A DNA stretch of 31,783 nt from Snowella sp031396835 (GTDB taxonomy: Bacteria; Cyanobacteriota; Cyanobacteriia; Cyanobacteriales; Microcystaceae), in contig JANNLO010000111.1 in NCBI GenBank assembly GCA_031396835.1, forward strand, positions 1-31,783, read 5' to 3'. Made by a program: the position numbers and the translations under genes. Every line of letters begins with the position of its first letter. Positions within the stretch are counted from its first letter, which is position 1. The notes beneath the pieces are model-generated. The model was not told the origin of the DNA and did not search any database. It saw only the letters and a program-made list of their open reading frames with translations. Positions 17,501 through 26,100 of the stretch are shown piece by piece.

Positions 17501-18248
17501 CAATACGCTTAATGGAGGATCTGGTAACGACTTTCTGGATGGTTTAACTGGAATTGATACTTTAGTAGGTGGCTTTGGCAATGATAAATACATCGTGGAA
17601 AATACGAGCGATGTCGTCAAAGAAGATATTGATGCAGGAACAGATTCGGTCTTTGCTTCTGTTTCCTACACGTTGTCAGCTAACGTGGAGAACTTAAATT
17701 TATCTGGTAGTCTCGATATTAATGGTACGGGTAGCACTACTAACAATGTTATTGGAGGTAATGCAGGCAAGAATAAGCTAGATGGTGGTGGTGGTGATGA
17801 TACTATTTTCGGTAACGAAGGCAATGATATTCTTTTAGGTAACACGGGTAATGATCTTTTAGTAGGTGGTACTGGGGATGATCTTTTAACAGGTGGTACT
17901 GGGGCTGACAAATTTCAATACAACACTAACAAAATCTTCGCTGTGGCTGATATTGGGAATGATACGATTTCAGATTTTAGCCAGATTCAAAGTGACCGAC
18001 TTGTTCTTGGTAAAACAACTTTTGGTTTAAGTGGTGCTGTTGGTTCTAGTGTACTTATTACTGAGTATGCGTCTGTCACATTAGATTCATTGATTGGAAC
18101 TAGTACCGCTAAGATCGTGCATAGTCAACAATCAGGAAGTATTTCTTATAATGCCAATGGTTCGACAGCAGGATTGGGCGCAGGTGGTTTAATTGTGACG
18201 ACCAATGTTATGACAGCACTATCTATTGAGACTCTTATCGTTGGTTAA
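14595..18248 (+). CDS. Giant RTX-like repeat protein with N-terminal Calx-beta domain
   Basis: A 1217-aa protein. Residues 1-115 resemble a Calx-beta domain (TLTFTIELSEPT, VSGSDYTAV, VIISNDIISELDESFFVNV). About ten modules follow that alternate RTX nonapeptide clusters (GGAGNDTL-type) with xENLTLxGT-GTGN segments; here the nonapeptide clusters are longer and the copies more diverged than in the upstream neighbour. The C-terminus (ADKFQYNTN, DTISDFSQIQSDRLVL) is the usual closing cap of RTX proteins and would carry the type I secretion signal, but it is not the same tail as in the neighbour. No Sec signal peptide. Probably a secreted, calcium-stabilised surface or matrix protein; no enzymatic domain is visible. 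It lies 144 bp downstream of the first RTX gene, after a terminator. Confidence 0.85.
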   Translation: MDINIFGNGIAVEGLNTTLTFTIELSEPTLVPITYYWSTLNNTAVSGSDYTAVTIPNTLTQAITFGAGERVKTISVIISNDIISELDESFFVNVFSTNLPTTAILLATTLGNITDTLTASTTTILNGVNALVESLTLTGTAAISGTGNANNNTLIGNSGNNTLDGLAGNDNLQGGAGNDTLIGGLGDDILDGGSGTDSLNGGGGNDTYIISDLIDTITGEVDGGGTDTVHASTNYTLAPANLVTGIYLENLTLTGTATTGTGNHLGNLIQGNALANTLNGKDGNDTLIGGSGNDALIGELGHDFLDGGIGNDTLTGGLDNDTYVIDNDLDVINEAAGQGNDTVQVGYKSYSLTNINIENITLSGVLAINATGNSGDNIVKGNNSNNTLDGGAGNDTLDGNGGVDILKGGAGDDTYILDNLGDTVDLIVEAANGGNDTVKVNADYTLGANLENLELLGNGDFSGTGNTLGNTLTGNIGNNYLDGLGGGDLMIGGGGNDTYVVSDSGDQAIENNAVNQGIDTVLVGLTSSYELAETGDRKYIENVTLIGSASSATGNSLANTLLGNEGNDTLNGLASNDILDGGAGNDVLIGGTGNDLYRVIIGEADIITESSTLVSEIDTIEAYYSGLTPTNYALATNVEILKYLGTTAMNIEGNTSNNIITGNIGNDTLSGKDGNDTLYGGLGSDTLDGGIGNDILYGEVGVDKLTGGAGDDIYFTDSALEVLTEVANGGIDEVRSTVSYLLKNDFEKLTLLGTTNINGTGNAANNILVGNTGINTLDGQGGDDILDGFGGDDILLGQVGNDTLYGLVGNDQLYGGLGNDTYFVDNVLDIVFEGLNEGIDLINSSSLSYTLSDNVENLTLISTSVNGTGNNLSNIITGNSGSNILDGSLGNDTMIGGLGNDFYYVDSLNDNIEESSILIPNSGVDTVFATVNNYTLEGRLNVENLTLIGTTITGTGNGSDNRLIGNSSNNTLNGGSGNDFLDGLTGIDTLVGGFGNDKYIVENTSDVVKEDIDAGTDSVFASVSYTLSANVENLNLSGSLDINGTGSTTNNVIGGNAGKNKLDGGGGDDTIFGNEGNDILLGNTGNDLLVGGTGDDLLTGGTGADKFQYNTNKIFAVADIGNDTISDFSQIQSDRLVLGKTTFGLSGAVGSSVLITEYASVTLDSLIGTSTAKIVHSQQSGSISYNANGSTAGLGAGGLIVTTNVMTALSIETLIVG

Positions 18249-18279
18249 TAGGGTTTTTAATATTTAACTCTAGATTTTG

Positions 18280-18313
18280 CTCCTGAATTCAAATTGGATT
18301 TAGGAGTTTTTTT
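18280..18313 (+). terminator. Strong rho-independent terminator after the second RTX gene
   Basis: CTCCTGAATTC pairs with GGATTTAGGAG (11 bp with two G-U pairs) around an AAATT loop, followed by seven T. The right arm and T-run overlap the last codons of the convergent amidase gene, so the amidase C-terminus is encoded within the terminator. Confidence 0.8.
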
Positions 18314-20063
18314 GTAGCCATTCTGTAATTCCATCCGCGATCGCGTTGACTAATTTTTCTTGTTCTTGAGCATTGGTAATCCATTCAAATTCCTGGGGAT
18401 TAATCATAAAACCTAATTCCAAAAGAACGGAAGGAGTGCTGTGGGGACGAGTTAGAGCCAAATTATTCCAATAAACACCATAGGAAGGTCGATTGAGTTT
18501 TTTGACTAAATAAGTTTGCAGAAACATTGCCAAATCTTGTGCTTGGGGATGATACCAAAACGTACTTAATCCCTGAGTTTTAATTGCATCGCCGCCGTCG
18601 GGTAAGGAATTGTAATGAATAGAAATAGCAATTGTTGGTTTTAATTTATTAATCAAATTAACGCGGTCTGAGAGCGAAACATCAATGTCGGTTTCCCTAG
18701 TTAAATAAACGATCGCGCCCCGTTTTCTGAGAATAGGAGCTAATTTTTGGGTAATCAATAAATTAATATCTTTTTCAGGATAACCTGTTGGCCCGATCGC
18801 GCCCGATTCTTTACCGCCATGACCTGCATCAAGAAGAATAGTCGTGCCTTTTAAAGAAGTCAAATCTTGAGTTAATTGGGGAGGATGACGCAGGGAAAAA
18901 ATCAAACTGGTTCCTTCGTAGCGAAAATCATAACCCCATTGTTTTTTAGATTTAAGAAAAAAAGTATATTCAATTTGATTAGGTTGAATTTGTTGCCAAT
19001 CTAAACGTTGAATAAGAGGGTTATTATCCAGACGAATTGTATCAGTTTGGGCAGTAGTATTATAAAGTGTTAAAAATAATTTATTATCTTCTTGTTTAAT
19101 ATTAATAGGAACAGGAATTTGCAAAGGAAAAATGATTTCAGTAGCGTTTTTTCCCAATCTAGAACTGACACTTCTAATCTGCGATCGCGGCGGAATTTTA
19201 CTTTCTAAAAAACGAGTTTCTGATGCTAAGATCCAAGCTCCATAATCGAGTCGGAGCCAATTTCCTTCTTTGCCTGTGACAGTTGCTTGGGTTCCTTTTG
19301 GTAAAGGTGTTAAACGAGAATGGTCAGTCGTTGGGCCTGTTCTAGCAATACCTGTTTCGGCAATTATTTCAACAACTTCTAACATATTAGGAGCAAGAAT
19401 ATTAATATTACCTTTTCCTGATTCTGTAATAATTTGATCATTCATTTGCAGTTGAAAAATTGGCATTCCTAAATTACCAATTTGCTCAAAACTAACGCAT
19501 CCTTTGTAGTTTATTGTTGAACTCGCGATCGGTTGATTTGCATTATTTAATACGGCTGAATTGGGCGGTAATTCAACATTTTTTTCTTGGGGAAATAGGG
19601 GAATAATTTGACGATTAAGTTGGACTGAAACCTGGGATTTCTTAGGCGCGATCGCAGAAAAACAGATAGATTCTCCTGGCAAACGGGCAATATCTTGATT
19701 TGGGAAAAGAGAATTACTAGCAAAGCTTAAATTATTAGGAAAAATAGCTTGGGAATTTGTGCGAATAATAGTTCGTTGAAGTTCTTGATTTTGATAGCGA
19801 ATTGTAAATTGATTTTGTCCTAATTTCAAAGCAAAAGTTGGCGCAAAATTTCCTGTTTGGCTACGTTTAATCGGATAATTATTAATCAATAGTTGAGCAT
19901 CTCCAGGTATATTTCCAATTAAGAAAATTTTGTCAGAAACAGTTTGATAATTATTCGGCGGATAGGCTAAAAAAAGTTTTTGTTCAGTTTGAGATAGAAC
20001 CATTTTTGAACTTCCTCCTAATAAGAAAGAAGTTAATATTATTACTGTAAAAAATCTAGACAT
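18300..20063 (-). CDS. Exported N-acetylmuramoyl-L-alanine amidase (Amidase_3) with SH3-like domain
   Basis: This enzyme cleaves the bond between N-acetylmuramic acid and the peptide stem in periplasmic peptidoglycan, in cell separation or remodelling. The 587-aa protein starts with a signal peptide (1-24, VIILTSFLLGG core), has beta-rich N-terminal regions, an SH3-type domain near 230-285 (GIARTGP, LPKGTQATVTGKEGNWLRLDYGAWI), an AMIN-like beta region (about 300-395) and a C-terminal Amidase_3 domain (406-585). Zinc ligands are His415 (DAGHGG), Glu430 (PEKD) and His483 (SIHYN), with catalytic Glu549 (LLELGF), all intact. It is last in the minus-strand cluster but separated from the FKBP gene by a terminator, so it probably has its own promoter. 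Confidence 0.92.
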   Translation of the reverse strand: MSRFFTVIILTSFLLGGSSKMVLSQTEQKLFLAYPPNNYQTVSDKIFLIGNIPGDAQLLINNYPIKRSQTGNFAPTFALKLGQNQFTIRYQNQELQRTIIRTNSQAIFPNNLSFASNSLFPNQDIARLPGESICFSAIAPKKSQVSVQLNRQIIPLFPQEKNVELPPNSAVLNNANQPIASSTINYKGCVSFEQIGNLGMPIFQLQMNDQIITESGKGNINILAPNMLEVVEIIAETGIARTGPTTDHSRLTPLPKGTQATVTGKEGNWLRLDYGAWILASETRFLESKIPPRSQIRSVSSRLGKNATEIIFPLQIPVPINIKQEDNKLFLTLYNTTAQTDTIRLDNNPLIQRLDWQQIQPNQIEYTFFLKSKKQWGYDFRYEGTSLIFSLRHPPQLTQDLTSLKGTTILLDAGHGGKESGAIGPTGYPEKDINLLITQKLAPILRKRGAIVYLTRETDIDVSLSDRVNLINKLKPTIAISIHYNSLPDGGDAIKTQGLSTFWYHPQAQDLAMFLQTYLVKKLNRPSYGVYWNNLALTRPHSTPSVLLELGFMINPQEFEWITNAQEQEKLVNAIADGITEWLQKNS

Positions 20064-20091
20064 AATATTTTTAATAAAAATTTTTTTGATA

Positions 20092-20134
20092 TTAAAAAGT
20101 CAGAAGAAAGCTTCAACTTGCTAACTCCTGACTT
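20092..20134 (-). terminator. Rho-independent terminator after the FKBP gene
   Basis: On the minus strand AAGTCAGGAG pairs with CTTCTGACTT (10 bp), with a loop that can form a smaller AGC/GCT stem, followed by a short T-run. It lies 26 bp after the FKBP stop and ends the phasin/FKBP unit. Confidence 0.65.
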
Positions 20135-20159
20135 CTTTAAATTAATAAGCTAAATTCAC

Positions 20160-20681
20160 TTATTTAACGCCTAGTAATTCGACATCAAAAAGAATAGTTG
20201 CATTACCAGGAATAACACCACCTGCTCCCTGCGCTCCGTAACCTAAATCGGGAGGAATAATTAATGTTCTTTTGCCGCCGACTTTCTTTGTCGCAACGCC
20301 TTCATCCCAACCTTTAATGACTTGACCAACACCAATTTTAAATGAAAAAGGTTGACCTCTATCGACCGAACTATCAAACTTTTTGCCATCTGTTAAAGTT
20401 CCCGTGTAGTGAACGGTTACCGTTTGTCCGTTGGTGGGACTAGCTCCTGTGCCTTCTTCAATTTCAATGTATTTTAAGCCTGAAGGTGTGGTGATCGCGT
20501 TATCTAAATTCATAGTGATAGTTTCCTGATTAATCGGTGCTTGAGCCATTGTAATAGTTGGAGTCGCTAAATTTGCAGCGATCGCCTGGGATTGGGGTGA
20601 ATTGTTGTTAAAAATAGCAGAAACAATCAATAAACCAGAGAAGAAAAGAACAACCGAAAAACTAATTAAAACTTCTTTCAT
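20160..20681 (-). CDS. Membrane-anchored or periplasmic FKBP-type peptidyl-prolyl isomerase
   Basis: FKBP isomerases speed cis-trans rotation of Xaa-Pro bonds and help fold exported or thylakoid-lumen proteins. The 173-aa protein has an N-terminal hydrophobic segment (5-24: signal peptide or anchor), a polar linker to about 65, and one FKBP domain (67-173). Active-site residues are visible: HYTG (91-94), FDSS (102-105), VIKGWDEG (121-128), GYGA (147-150), IPGNA (157-161) and Phe165. AQA at 46-48 is a plausible cleavage site. It lies 37 bp downstream of a phasin-like gene, in one orientation, so co-transcription is likely. Confidence 0.92.
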   Translation of the reverse strand: MKEVLISFSVVLFFSGLLIVSAIFNNNSPQSQAIAANLATPTITMAQAPINQETITMNLDNAITTPSGLKYIEIEEGTGASPTNGQTVTVHYTGTLTDGKKFDSSVDRGQPFSFKIGVGQVIKGWDEGVATKKVGGKRTLIIPPDLGYGAQGAGGVIPGNATILFDVELLGVK

Positions 20682-20718
20682 TTAATCTGCCTCATTATTA
20701 ATTTGATAATAACTAAAA

Positions 20719-21042
20719 TTATCGCCAACGCTGATTTTCTAACTCTCGAATTTGTCGTTCTAGGCGATCAATCCGACCTCGTAATTCGTCCATTTCAGAC
20801 TGACGAGGAACCCCAATATCTTGCAACATATTGCGCAATTGACGTTCTAAATTAGTTTCAAAATTACCCTGTTCTGTTTTAATTTGAAGGAGTAAATCAT
20901 CAACAAACGCTTTAGCTTGATCGGGATTGATTTTACCATCTTTAACCCACTGTTCACTCACTTCCCCAAATTTTTCAGCTACGAGAGAAGTTGTGCCAAT
21001 GCCCATTAACAATAACTGCTTTAACCAATCATTGGTATCCAT
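20719..21042 (-). CDS. Phasin-like small coiled-coil protein (shorter copy)
   Basis: A 107-aa protein with a short hydrophobic start (LKQLLLMGIGTTSLVAEKFGE), a helix-turn (VKDGKINPDQAKAFVDDLL), and a C-terminal leucine-zipper-like helix (DELRGRIDRLERQIRELE, about 83-103). The layout matches the small phasin family that coats polyhydroxyalkanoate granules or other hydrophobic surfaces. No PHA synthase gene is in the window, so granule binding is an inference. It is a relative of the 125-aa protein two genes upstream: both open with an LxxxxLMGIG or LGIGLAAY-type segment, share an E-x2-A-x2-hydrophobic-VDDLL or VDEL element, and end in the same coiled coil. Confidence 0.7.
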   Translation of the reverse strand: MDTNDWLKQLLLMGIGTTSLVAEKFGEVSEQWVKDGKINPDQAKAFVDDLLLQIKTEQGNFETNLERQLRNMLQDIGVPRQSEMDELRGRIDRLERQIRELENQRWR

Positions 21043-21150
21043 AATATTTAGCTTTGATTTTCCTTAATAATTCTATTTTTTTAGAATAACAATCAGACTC
21101 TCTTTTTCCCAGTTAATAAAGGGTAGGATTACCGTCATTAACCGTCAGTA

Positions 21151-21576
21151 TTATTTTTCCCAATCGTGACAATGACTTCCCTCAACGCCAGAAGGATGAA
21201 TCCCGCAAACTAAAACCGTTCCGTTATAAAGACGACCATGATAATTGATGCAGCCAATACAAGCGGGATAGGTGTTTGCTGTTGCTTCGATTTTAGGATT
21301 TAACCAAACATCCGAGTCGTCGGTAAAGTTTTCTGTTAGATCCAAGCGGCTTTCCCAGTCAATTTCTAATTCCATTAAGGGAATAACAAAATCTTGCCAA
21401 AAGAAATCAATTTCTTGACTCAGTTCTCGCTGAAAAGTTTCGGCAACTTCTTCAATGTTCTGATTGACTTCCCCTAAAAAATCTTCAAAACTGAGCGCGA
21501 TCGCCTCCAAGAAATTAGAAAAATCGGGCGGCCAATCATCTTTAAACTTATGAGAATTGTTGTTTTGATTAGTCAT
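21151..21576 (-). CDS. Conserved hypothetical protein with four-cysteine C-terminal motif
   Basis: The 141-aa protein has an acidic, helical N-terminal part (15-80, with WPPDFSNFLEAIALSFEDF) and a compact C-terminal cluster with Cys106, Cys109, Cys124 and Cys136 plus His113, His127, His135 and His137 (pattern C-x2-C-x14-C-x11-C, reading ACIGCINYHG, LVCGIHPSG, HCHDWE). This is suited to a zinc or iron-sulfur site. I do not recognise a characterised family, although this arrangement looks like a conserved cyanobacterial protein. It sits between the two phasin-like genes on the same strand, suggesting one transcript and a related job. No signal peptide or membrane span is seen. Confidence 0.75.
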   Translation of the reverse strand: MTNQNNNSHKFKDDWPPDFSNFLEAIALSFEDFLGEVNQNIEEVAETFQRELSQEIDFFWQDFVIPLMELEIDWESRLDLTENFTDDSDVWLNPKIEATANTYPACIGCINYHGRLYNGTVLVCGIHPSGVEGSHCHDWEK

Positions 21577-21629
21577 TCTGTTTAATACTTTTTATGGTGT
21601 CACAAAATTTACAAACGTATGAACTCTTC

Positions 21630-22007
21630 TTAATTCCGACTAATACGTCGTATTTGTTCTTGTAAAGATTCTACTTGTTTGCGTAAATCGTCCACATTGG
21701 TAGAATTTTGAGCTTTAGGAGTCTCTTTGGGGATTTCTTCAGCGTCATCAAAAACAATCTCAATGCGACGTGGTTCACGATTTTGAGAAGTTTCACTTGG
21801 TTCTTGAGGATTTACCTGGGCTTGATTAACAAGTTCATCCACATAACGTAGGGCTTCTTCGGCGGTCATTTCTCCCCGTGCAACCATTTCATCGGCCAGT
21901 TTTTGAGCCTGAGATTTTAGTTCCCGAAGATTGACATTGGCGTTTTCTGCCACATAGGCCGCCAATCCGATTCCTAAATAAAATGCTTTTTGTACTAGTT
22001 CCTTCAT
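21630..22007 (-). CDS. Phasin-like small coiled-coil protein (longer copy)
   Basis: A 125-aa protein: hydrophobic opening (VQKAFYLGIGLAAYVAE, 5-21), an amphipathic helical pair (LRELKSQAQKLADEMVARGEMTAEEALRYVDELV, 27-60), an acidic Pro/Glu-rich spacer (66-100), and a C-terminal coiled coil (VDDLRKQVESLQEQIRRI). This is the phasin-like/poly(hydroxyalkanoate) granule-associated layout. It leads the minus-strand cluster and diverges from the solute-binding-protein gene across 198 bp. Its relation to the 107-aa copy suggests duplication with divergence around the four-Cys gene. Confidence 0.72.
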   Translation of the reverse strand: MKELVQKAFYLGIGLAAYVAENANVNLRELKSQAQKLADEMVARGEMTAEEALRYVDELVNQAQVNPQEPSETSQNREPRRIEIVFDDAEEIPKETPKAQNSTNVDDLRKQVESLQEQIRRISRN

Positions 22008-22076
22008 GGTGAAATTAAATAAAATATTGATGAATCAACAACGCTACTCTTCTAGGATAAGCAGAAAAATTGCCTA

Positions 22077-22106
22077 TCGACTACTCCATTGCAAAACTGT
22101 TATGAT
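22077..22106 (+). promoter_or_regulatory. Putative promoter of the solute-binding protein gene
   Basis: TATGAT (22101-22106) has a TGT extension just upstream and TCGACT (4 of 6 matches to a -35) 18 bp before it. It lies 99 bp upstream of the ATG. Confidence 0.3.
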
Positions 22107-22205
22107 TAACCAGAATTTTGGTCTTGCTTAGATCTGGGCGAAAAACTCAGTCTTTTTTAAAATCTACAATTCAAAAAAATTATGACTCAAAAATAATTAA
22201 TAAAT

Positions 22206-23036
22206 ATGAAAAATCAGATTCTTGTGTCTTTATTAACGCTGATTTGTTTGAATAGTTTTACTATTATAGTAGGGGCAGAAACGATTCTCGAAAAAGTTTC
22301 TAAAACAGGGGAATTAAACGCTGGATCGAGAACAGATACTGTTCCCTTTAATTATTTAAATGAACAAGGAGAATTAGAAGGTTATTCAGTCGATTTAATC
22401 TCTTTAATTCACAAACAATTAGAAGCTAAATTAAATAAAAAAATCAAGTTAAATTTGGTCAAAGTGACGGTTAATAATCGTTTTAAAGAAGTTGAAAATG
22501 GCAATACGGATATTATGTGTTCAGCTACTACTATTACCCAAGAACGCTTAGAAAGAGTTAACTTTTCAATTCCTTTTTTTATTACAGGAGCGCAATTCTT
22601 AGTTCAAAAGTCTGACGATAAAAGTTTTAATATTAATGGAACTTTAAAAAATGTGGCGATCGCCTATATTCCTAATACGACAACCTATGAAATTATTCCC
22701 CAAATCTATCCCACTGCTAAATGGATCGCTGTTCAAAACCGCGAGGAAGGAATTACTAAATTAAAAAAAGGTGAAGTCAAAGCAGTCGTGAGTGATGGAA
22801 TTTTATTAATTGGAGAATTAGTAAAAAGTGGTAGCAATCCTCGTCAATTTGCTTTAACGCCCCGACAACCTATTACAACTGAATTATATGGCTGTATTTT
22901 ACCTAAAAATGATAGTGAATGGAAAGAATTAGTTGATACCGTAATTGCTAGTCCCGAAAATCATGATCTTCAAGCGGAATGGTTTAATATAGATAAGAGT
23001 AAATTTCCTTATATTGTAAGAACTGATCCTCGTTAA
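22206..23036 (+). CDS. Family-3 extracellular solute-binding protein (amino-acid type)
   Basis: A periplasmic binding protein that would capture a small polar solute, probably an acidic or polar amino acid, and deliver it to an ABC permease. The 276-aa protein has a signal peptide (1-23, ILVSLLTLICLNSFTIIV core, cut near GA/ET). The SBP_bac_3 fold follows: PFNYLNEQGELEGYSVDL (49-66), the ligand-contact DIMCSATTITQERLERVNFS, and a second lobe. The C-S-A-T-T and E-R pattern recalls the GltI glutamate/aspartate protein. No permease or ATPase gene adjoins, so it is an orphan that could share a transporter elsewhere. A clear terminator follows, so it is monocistronic. Confidence 0.85.
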   Translation: MKNQILVSLLTLICLNSFTIIVGAETILEKVSKTGELNAGSRTDTVPFNYLNEQGELEGYSVDLISLIHKQLEAKLNKKIKLNLVKVTVNNRFKEVENGNTDIMCSATTITQERLERVNFSIPFFITGAQFLVQKSDDKSFNINGTLKNVAIAYIPNTTTYEIIPQIYPTAKWIAVQNREEGITKLKKGEVKAVVSDGILLIGELVKSGSNPRQFALTPRQPITTELYGCILPKNDSEWKELVDTVIASPENHDLQAEWFNIDKSKFPYIVRTDPR

Positions 23037-23046
23037 TTTTAAGTTT

Positions 23047-23085
23047 AAAAAATAGGCTGTTTAATAGTAGCTAACAGCTTATTTT
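23047..23085 (+). terminator. Rho-independent terminator between the solute-binding protein and dnaE
   Basis: AAAATAGGCTGTT pairs with AACAGCTTATTTT to make a 13-bp stem with one G-U pair, and the right arm's T-rich end serves as the U-tract. It lies 12 bp after the stop, so dnaE needs its own promoter downstream. Confidence 0.7.
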
Positions 23086-23132
23086 AAATTTCTGATTTTA
23101 GCTAAATTCTTCGCTTAAATTCCTGATTTCAG
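23086..23132 (+). repeat. Imperfect 16-bp direct repeat upstream of dnaE
   Basis: AAATTTCTGATTTTAG (23086-23101) and AAATTCCTGATTTCAG (23117-23132) match at 14 of 16 positions, start-to-start spacing 31 bp (three helical turns). The second copy ends 11 bp before the dnaE ATG. A possible regulator site. Confidence 0.35.
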
Positions 23133-23143
23133 GTTTAATAAAA

Positions 23144-26100
23144 ATGTCTTTTGTTGGCTTACATATTCACAGTGATTACAGTCTTTTGGATGGTGCTTCT
23201 CAATTACCTGCATTGGTTGATCGAGCAGTTGAATTAGGAATGCCCGCGATCGCCTTAACCGATCATGGAGTCATGTATGGCGCGATCGAATTAATAAAAG
23301 TTTGTCGTAATAAATCGATTAAACCGATTATTGGCAACGAAATGTATGTAATTAATGGCAACATTGAAGAAAACAAAAAGAATCGCCGTTTTCATCAAGT
23401 TGTTTTAGCAAAAAATACCCAAGGATATAAAAATTTAGTTAAATTAACGACCATTTCTAGCCTTAAGGGAATGCAAGGAAAAGGAATTTTTTCTAGACCT
23501 TGTATTAATAAAGAATTACTCACAAAATATCATCAAAACTTAATTGTTACAAGTGCTTGTTTAGGAGGAGAAGTTCCCCAGGCTATTCTCAAAGGAGATC
23601 TAAAACAGGCTTTTGAAGTGGCTAAATGGTATCAAGATTTATTTAAAGAAGATTATTATTTAGAAATCCAAGATCATGGCTCAATTGAAGACAGAATTGT
23701 TAATGTTCAACTAGTTAAAATTGCCCAAAAATTAGGCATCAAACTGATTGCAACTAACGATTCTCATTTTATTTCTTGTTATGACGTAGAAGCTCACGAT
23801 GCTCTTCTTTGTATTCAAACAGGAAAACTGATTACTGAAGATAAAAGACTCCGTTATAGTGGCACAGAATATTTAAAATCAGCCGAAGAAATGCGACAAT
23901 TGTTCCGTGATCATTTACCAGATAAAATTATTGAAGAAGCGATTAATAATACCCTGGAAGTTGCCGAAAAAATAGAAGTTTATAAAATATTAGGAGAACC
24001 TCGGATTCCTAATTATCCTGTTCCACCAAGCCATACTCCTGATACCTATGTAGAAGAAATTTCTCGACAAGGTTTACTCGAAAGACTCAATTGTCGCTCT
24101 TATAATGAAGTTAAAAAAGTTTATCAAGAACGTCTGGAATACGAATTAAAGATGCTACAAAGAATGGGTTTTTCAACTTATTTTTTAGTAGTTTGGGATT
24201 ACATTAAATACGCAAGAGATAATAATATTGCTGTGGGGCCAGGTCGCGGATCAGCCGCAGGTTCTTTGGTTGCTTATTGTTTAAGAATAACTAATATTGA
24301 TCCCGTTCATCATGGCTTACTTTTTGAACGATTTTTAAATCCTGAAAGAAAGTCTATGCCTGACGTTGATACGGATTTTTGTATTGACAGAAGAGATGAC
24401 ATGATTAAATATGTGACAGAAAAATATGGTTCAGCAAATGTTGCTCAGATTATTACTTTTAATCGTTTAACTTCTAAAGCAGTCTTAAAAGATGTGGCTA
24501 GAGTATTAAATATTCCCTATGCTGAGTCGGATAAAATGGCTAAATTAATTCCTGTTTCACGAGGTAAACCGACAAAATTAAAGGTCATGATTTCTGATGA
24601 AACACCAGAACCAGAATTTAAAAGTCGCTATGACAATGATCCCAAAGTTAAACATTGGCTTGACATGGCGATTCGCATTGAAGGTACTAATAAAAACTTT
24701 GGAGTTCATGCGGCTGGGGTGGTAATTTCTTCAGAAGCTTTAGATGAAATTGTGCCTTTACAAAAAAATAGTGATGGGACAATTATTACTCAATACTTTA
24801 TGGAAGATATAGAGTCTTTGGGTTTATTAAAAATGGACTTTTTAGGGTTGAAAAATTTAACGACTTTACAACGAGCGATAGATTTAATTAAACGAAATAA
24901 AGGGGAAATTATTGATTTAGATGAGTTACCTTTGGGTGAGCGAAAAGCCTTAGAAATTCTCGCTAAAGGGTCAATTAAAAAATTACCAGAAGATGTTCAA
25001 AAAACCCATAATTTATTAGAAGATGGCGATCTAGAAGGAATTTTTCAATTAGAATCATCGGGAATGCGTCAAATAGTTAAAGATTTAAAACCTTCTAGTA
25101 TTGAAGATATTTCTTCGATTTTGGCTCTCTATCGGCCTGGCCCTTTGGATGCGGGTTTAATTCCTAAATTCATTGATCGTAAACATGGAAGAGAAGCGAT
25201 CGCCTATGAACATCCTTTATTAGAAACAATTTTAAATGAAACTTATGGTGTTTTATGTTTGCCTGTGGGAACTTTAATTGACCAACCTAATGGTAAAAAG
25301 ATTCCTATTGAAAAAATTCAGGCAGGAGACACAGTTTTAACCTCTAATGGGAAAAAAGTTTGGCCAGCTAAAGTCGCAAAACAATGGTCGAGTGGTAAAA
25401 AAGAAATTTTAAAAATCACGCTTTCTAGTGGGACAGTTATCTATTCAGGAAAAAATCATCGTTTTTTAACTCCTGAAGGAGATTGTTTAGCAAAGGAATT
25501 AAAAGTCGGCGAGGAGGGAATGAAAAATGCCCATATCTATAGTTCTGCTCTCTATGAAAAGTGGCCACAGTCAACCAATACCAAACAATTAAAACTTAAT
25601 GAAGCCTATCTTTTAGGATTGTTAATTGGCGATGGTAATTTAGTTTCTTCAACCCCAAATATTGCCTGTAAAAATGAAAAAACGGCGGCTTGGGTTTCTC
25701 AATTATTATTCCAAACTTGGGGCGGAGAGCCTAAATATTATTTTAATACCCGTTGTTGGTATGCTTATTCAAAATTTAATACGGCTCCAAATCCAACTCC
25801 TTTAACTCAGTTTTTAGATCACATTTATGGCAGCAGAAATTGGAAAGTAAAATCAACAGTTAAACATTTACCATCAGAAATAGTTAATTATCAAGAGAGC
25901 GATCGCTTAGATTTATTAAAAGGACTTTGGGATAGTGATGGTTGTTATAGTTCGCGTTTAGTTTATTTTCGGAGTAGTTCTCCCCATTTACTTCAACAGG
26001 TTGCTTGGTTATTAGGAAGTTTGAAAATTAATTATTCTATGGGAAATAATTATGTTTATGTGAGCGATCGCAGTCGTTTCAAAATACTTTTAGGAGTTCC

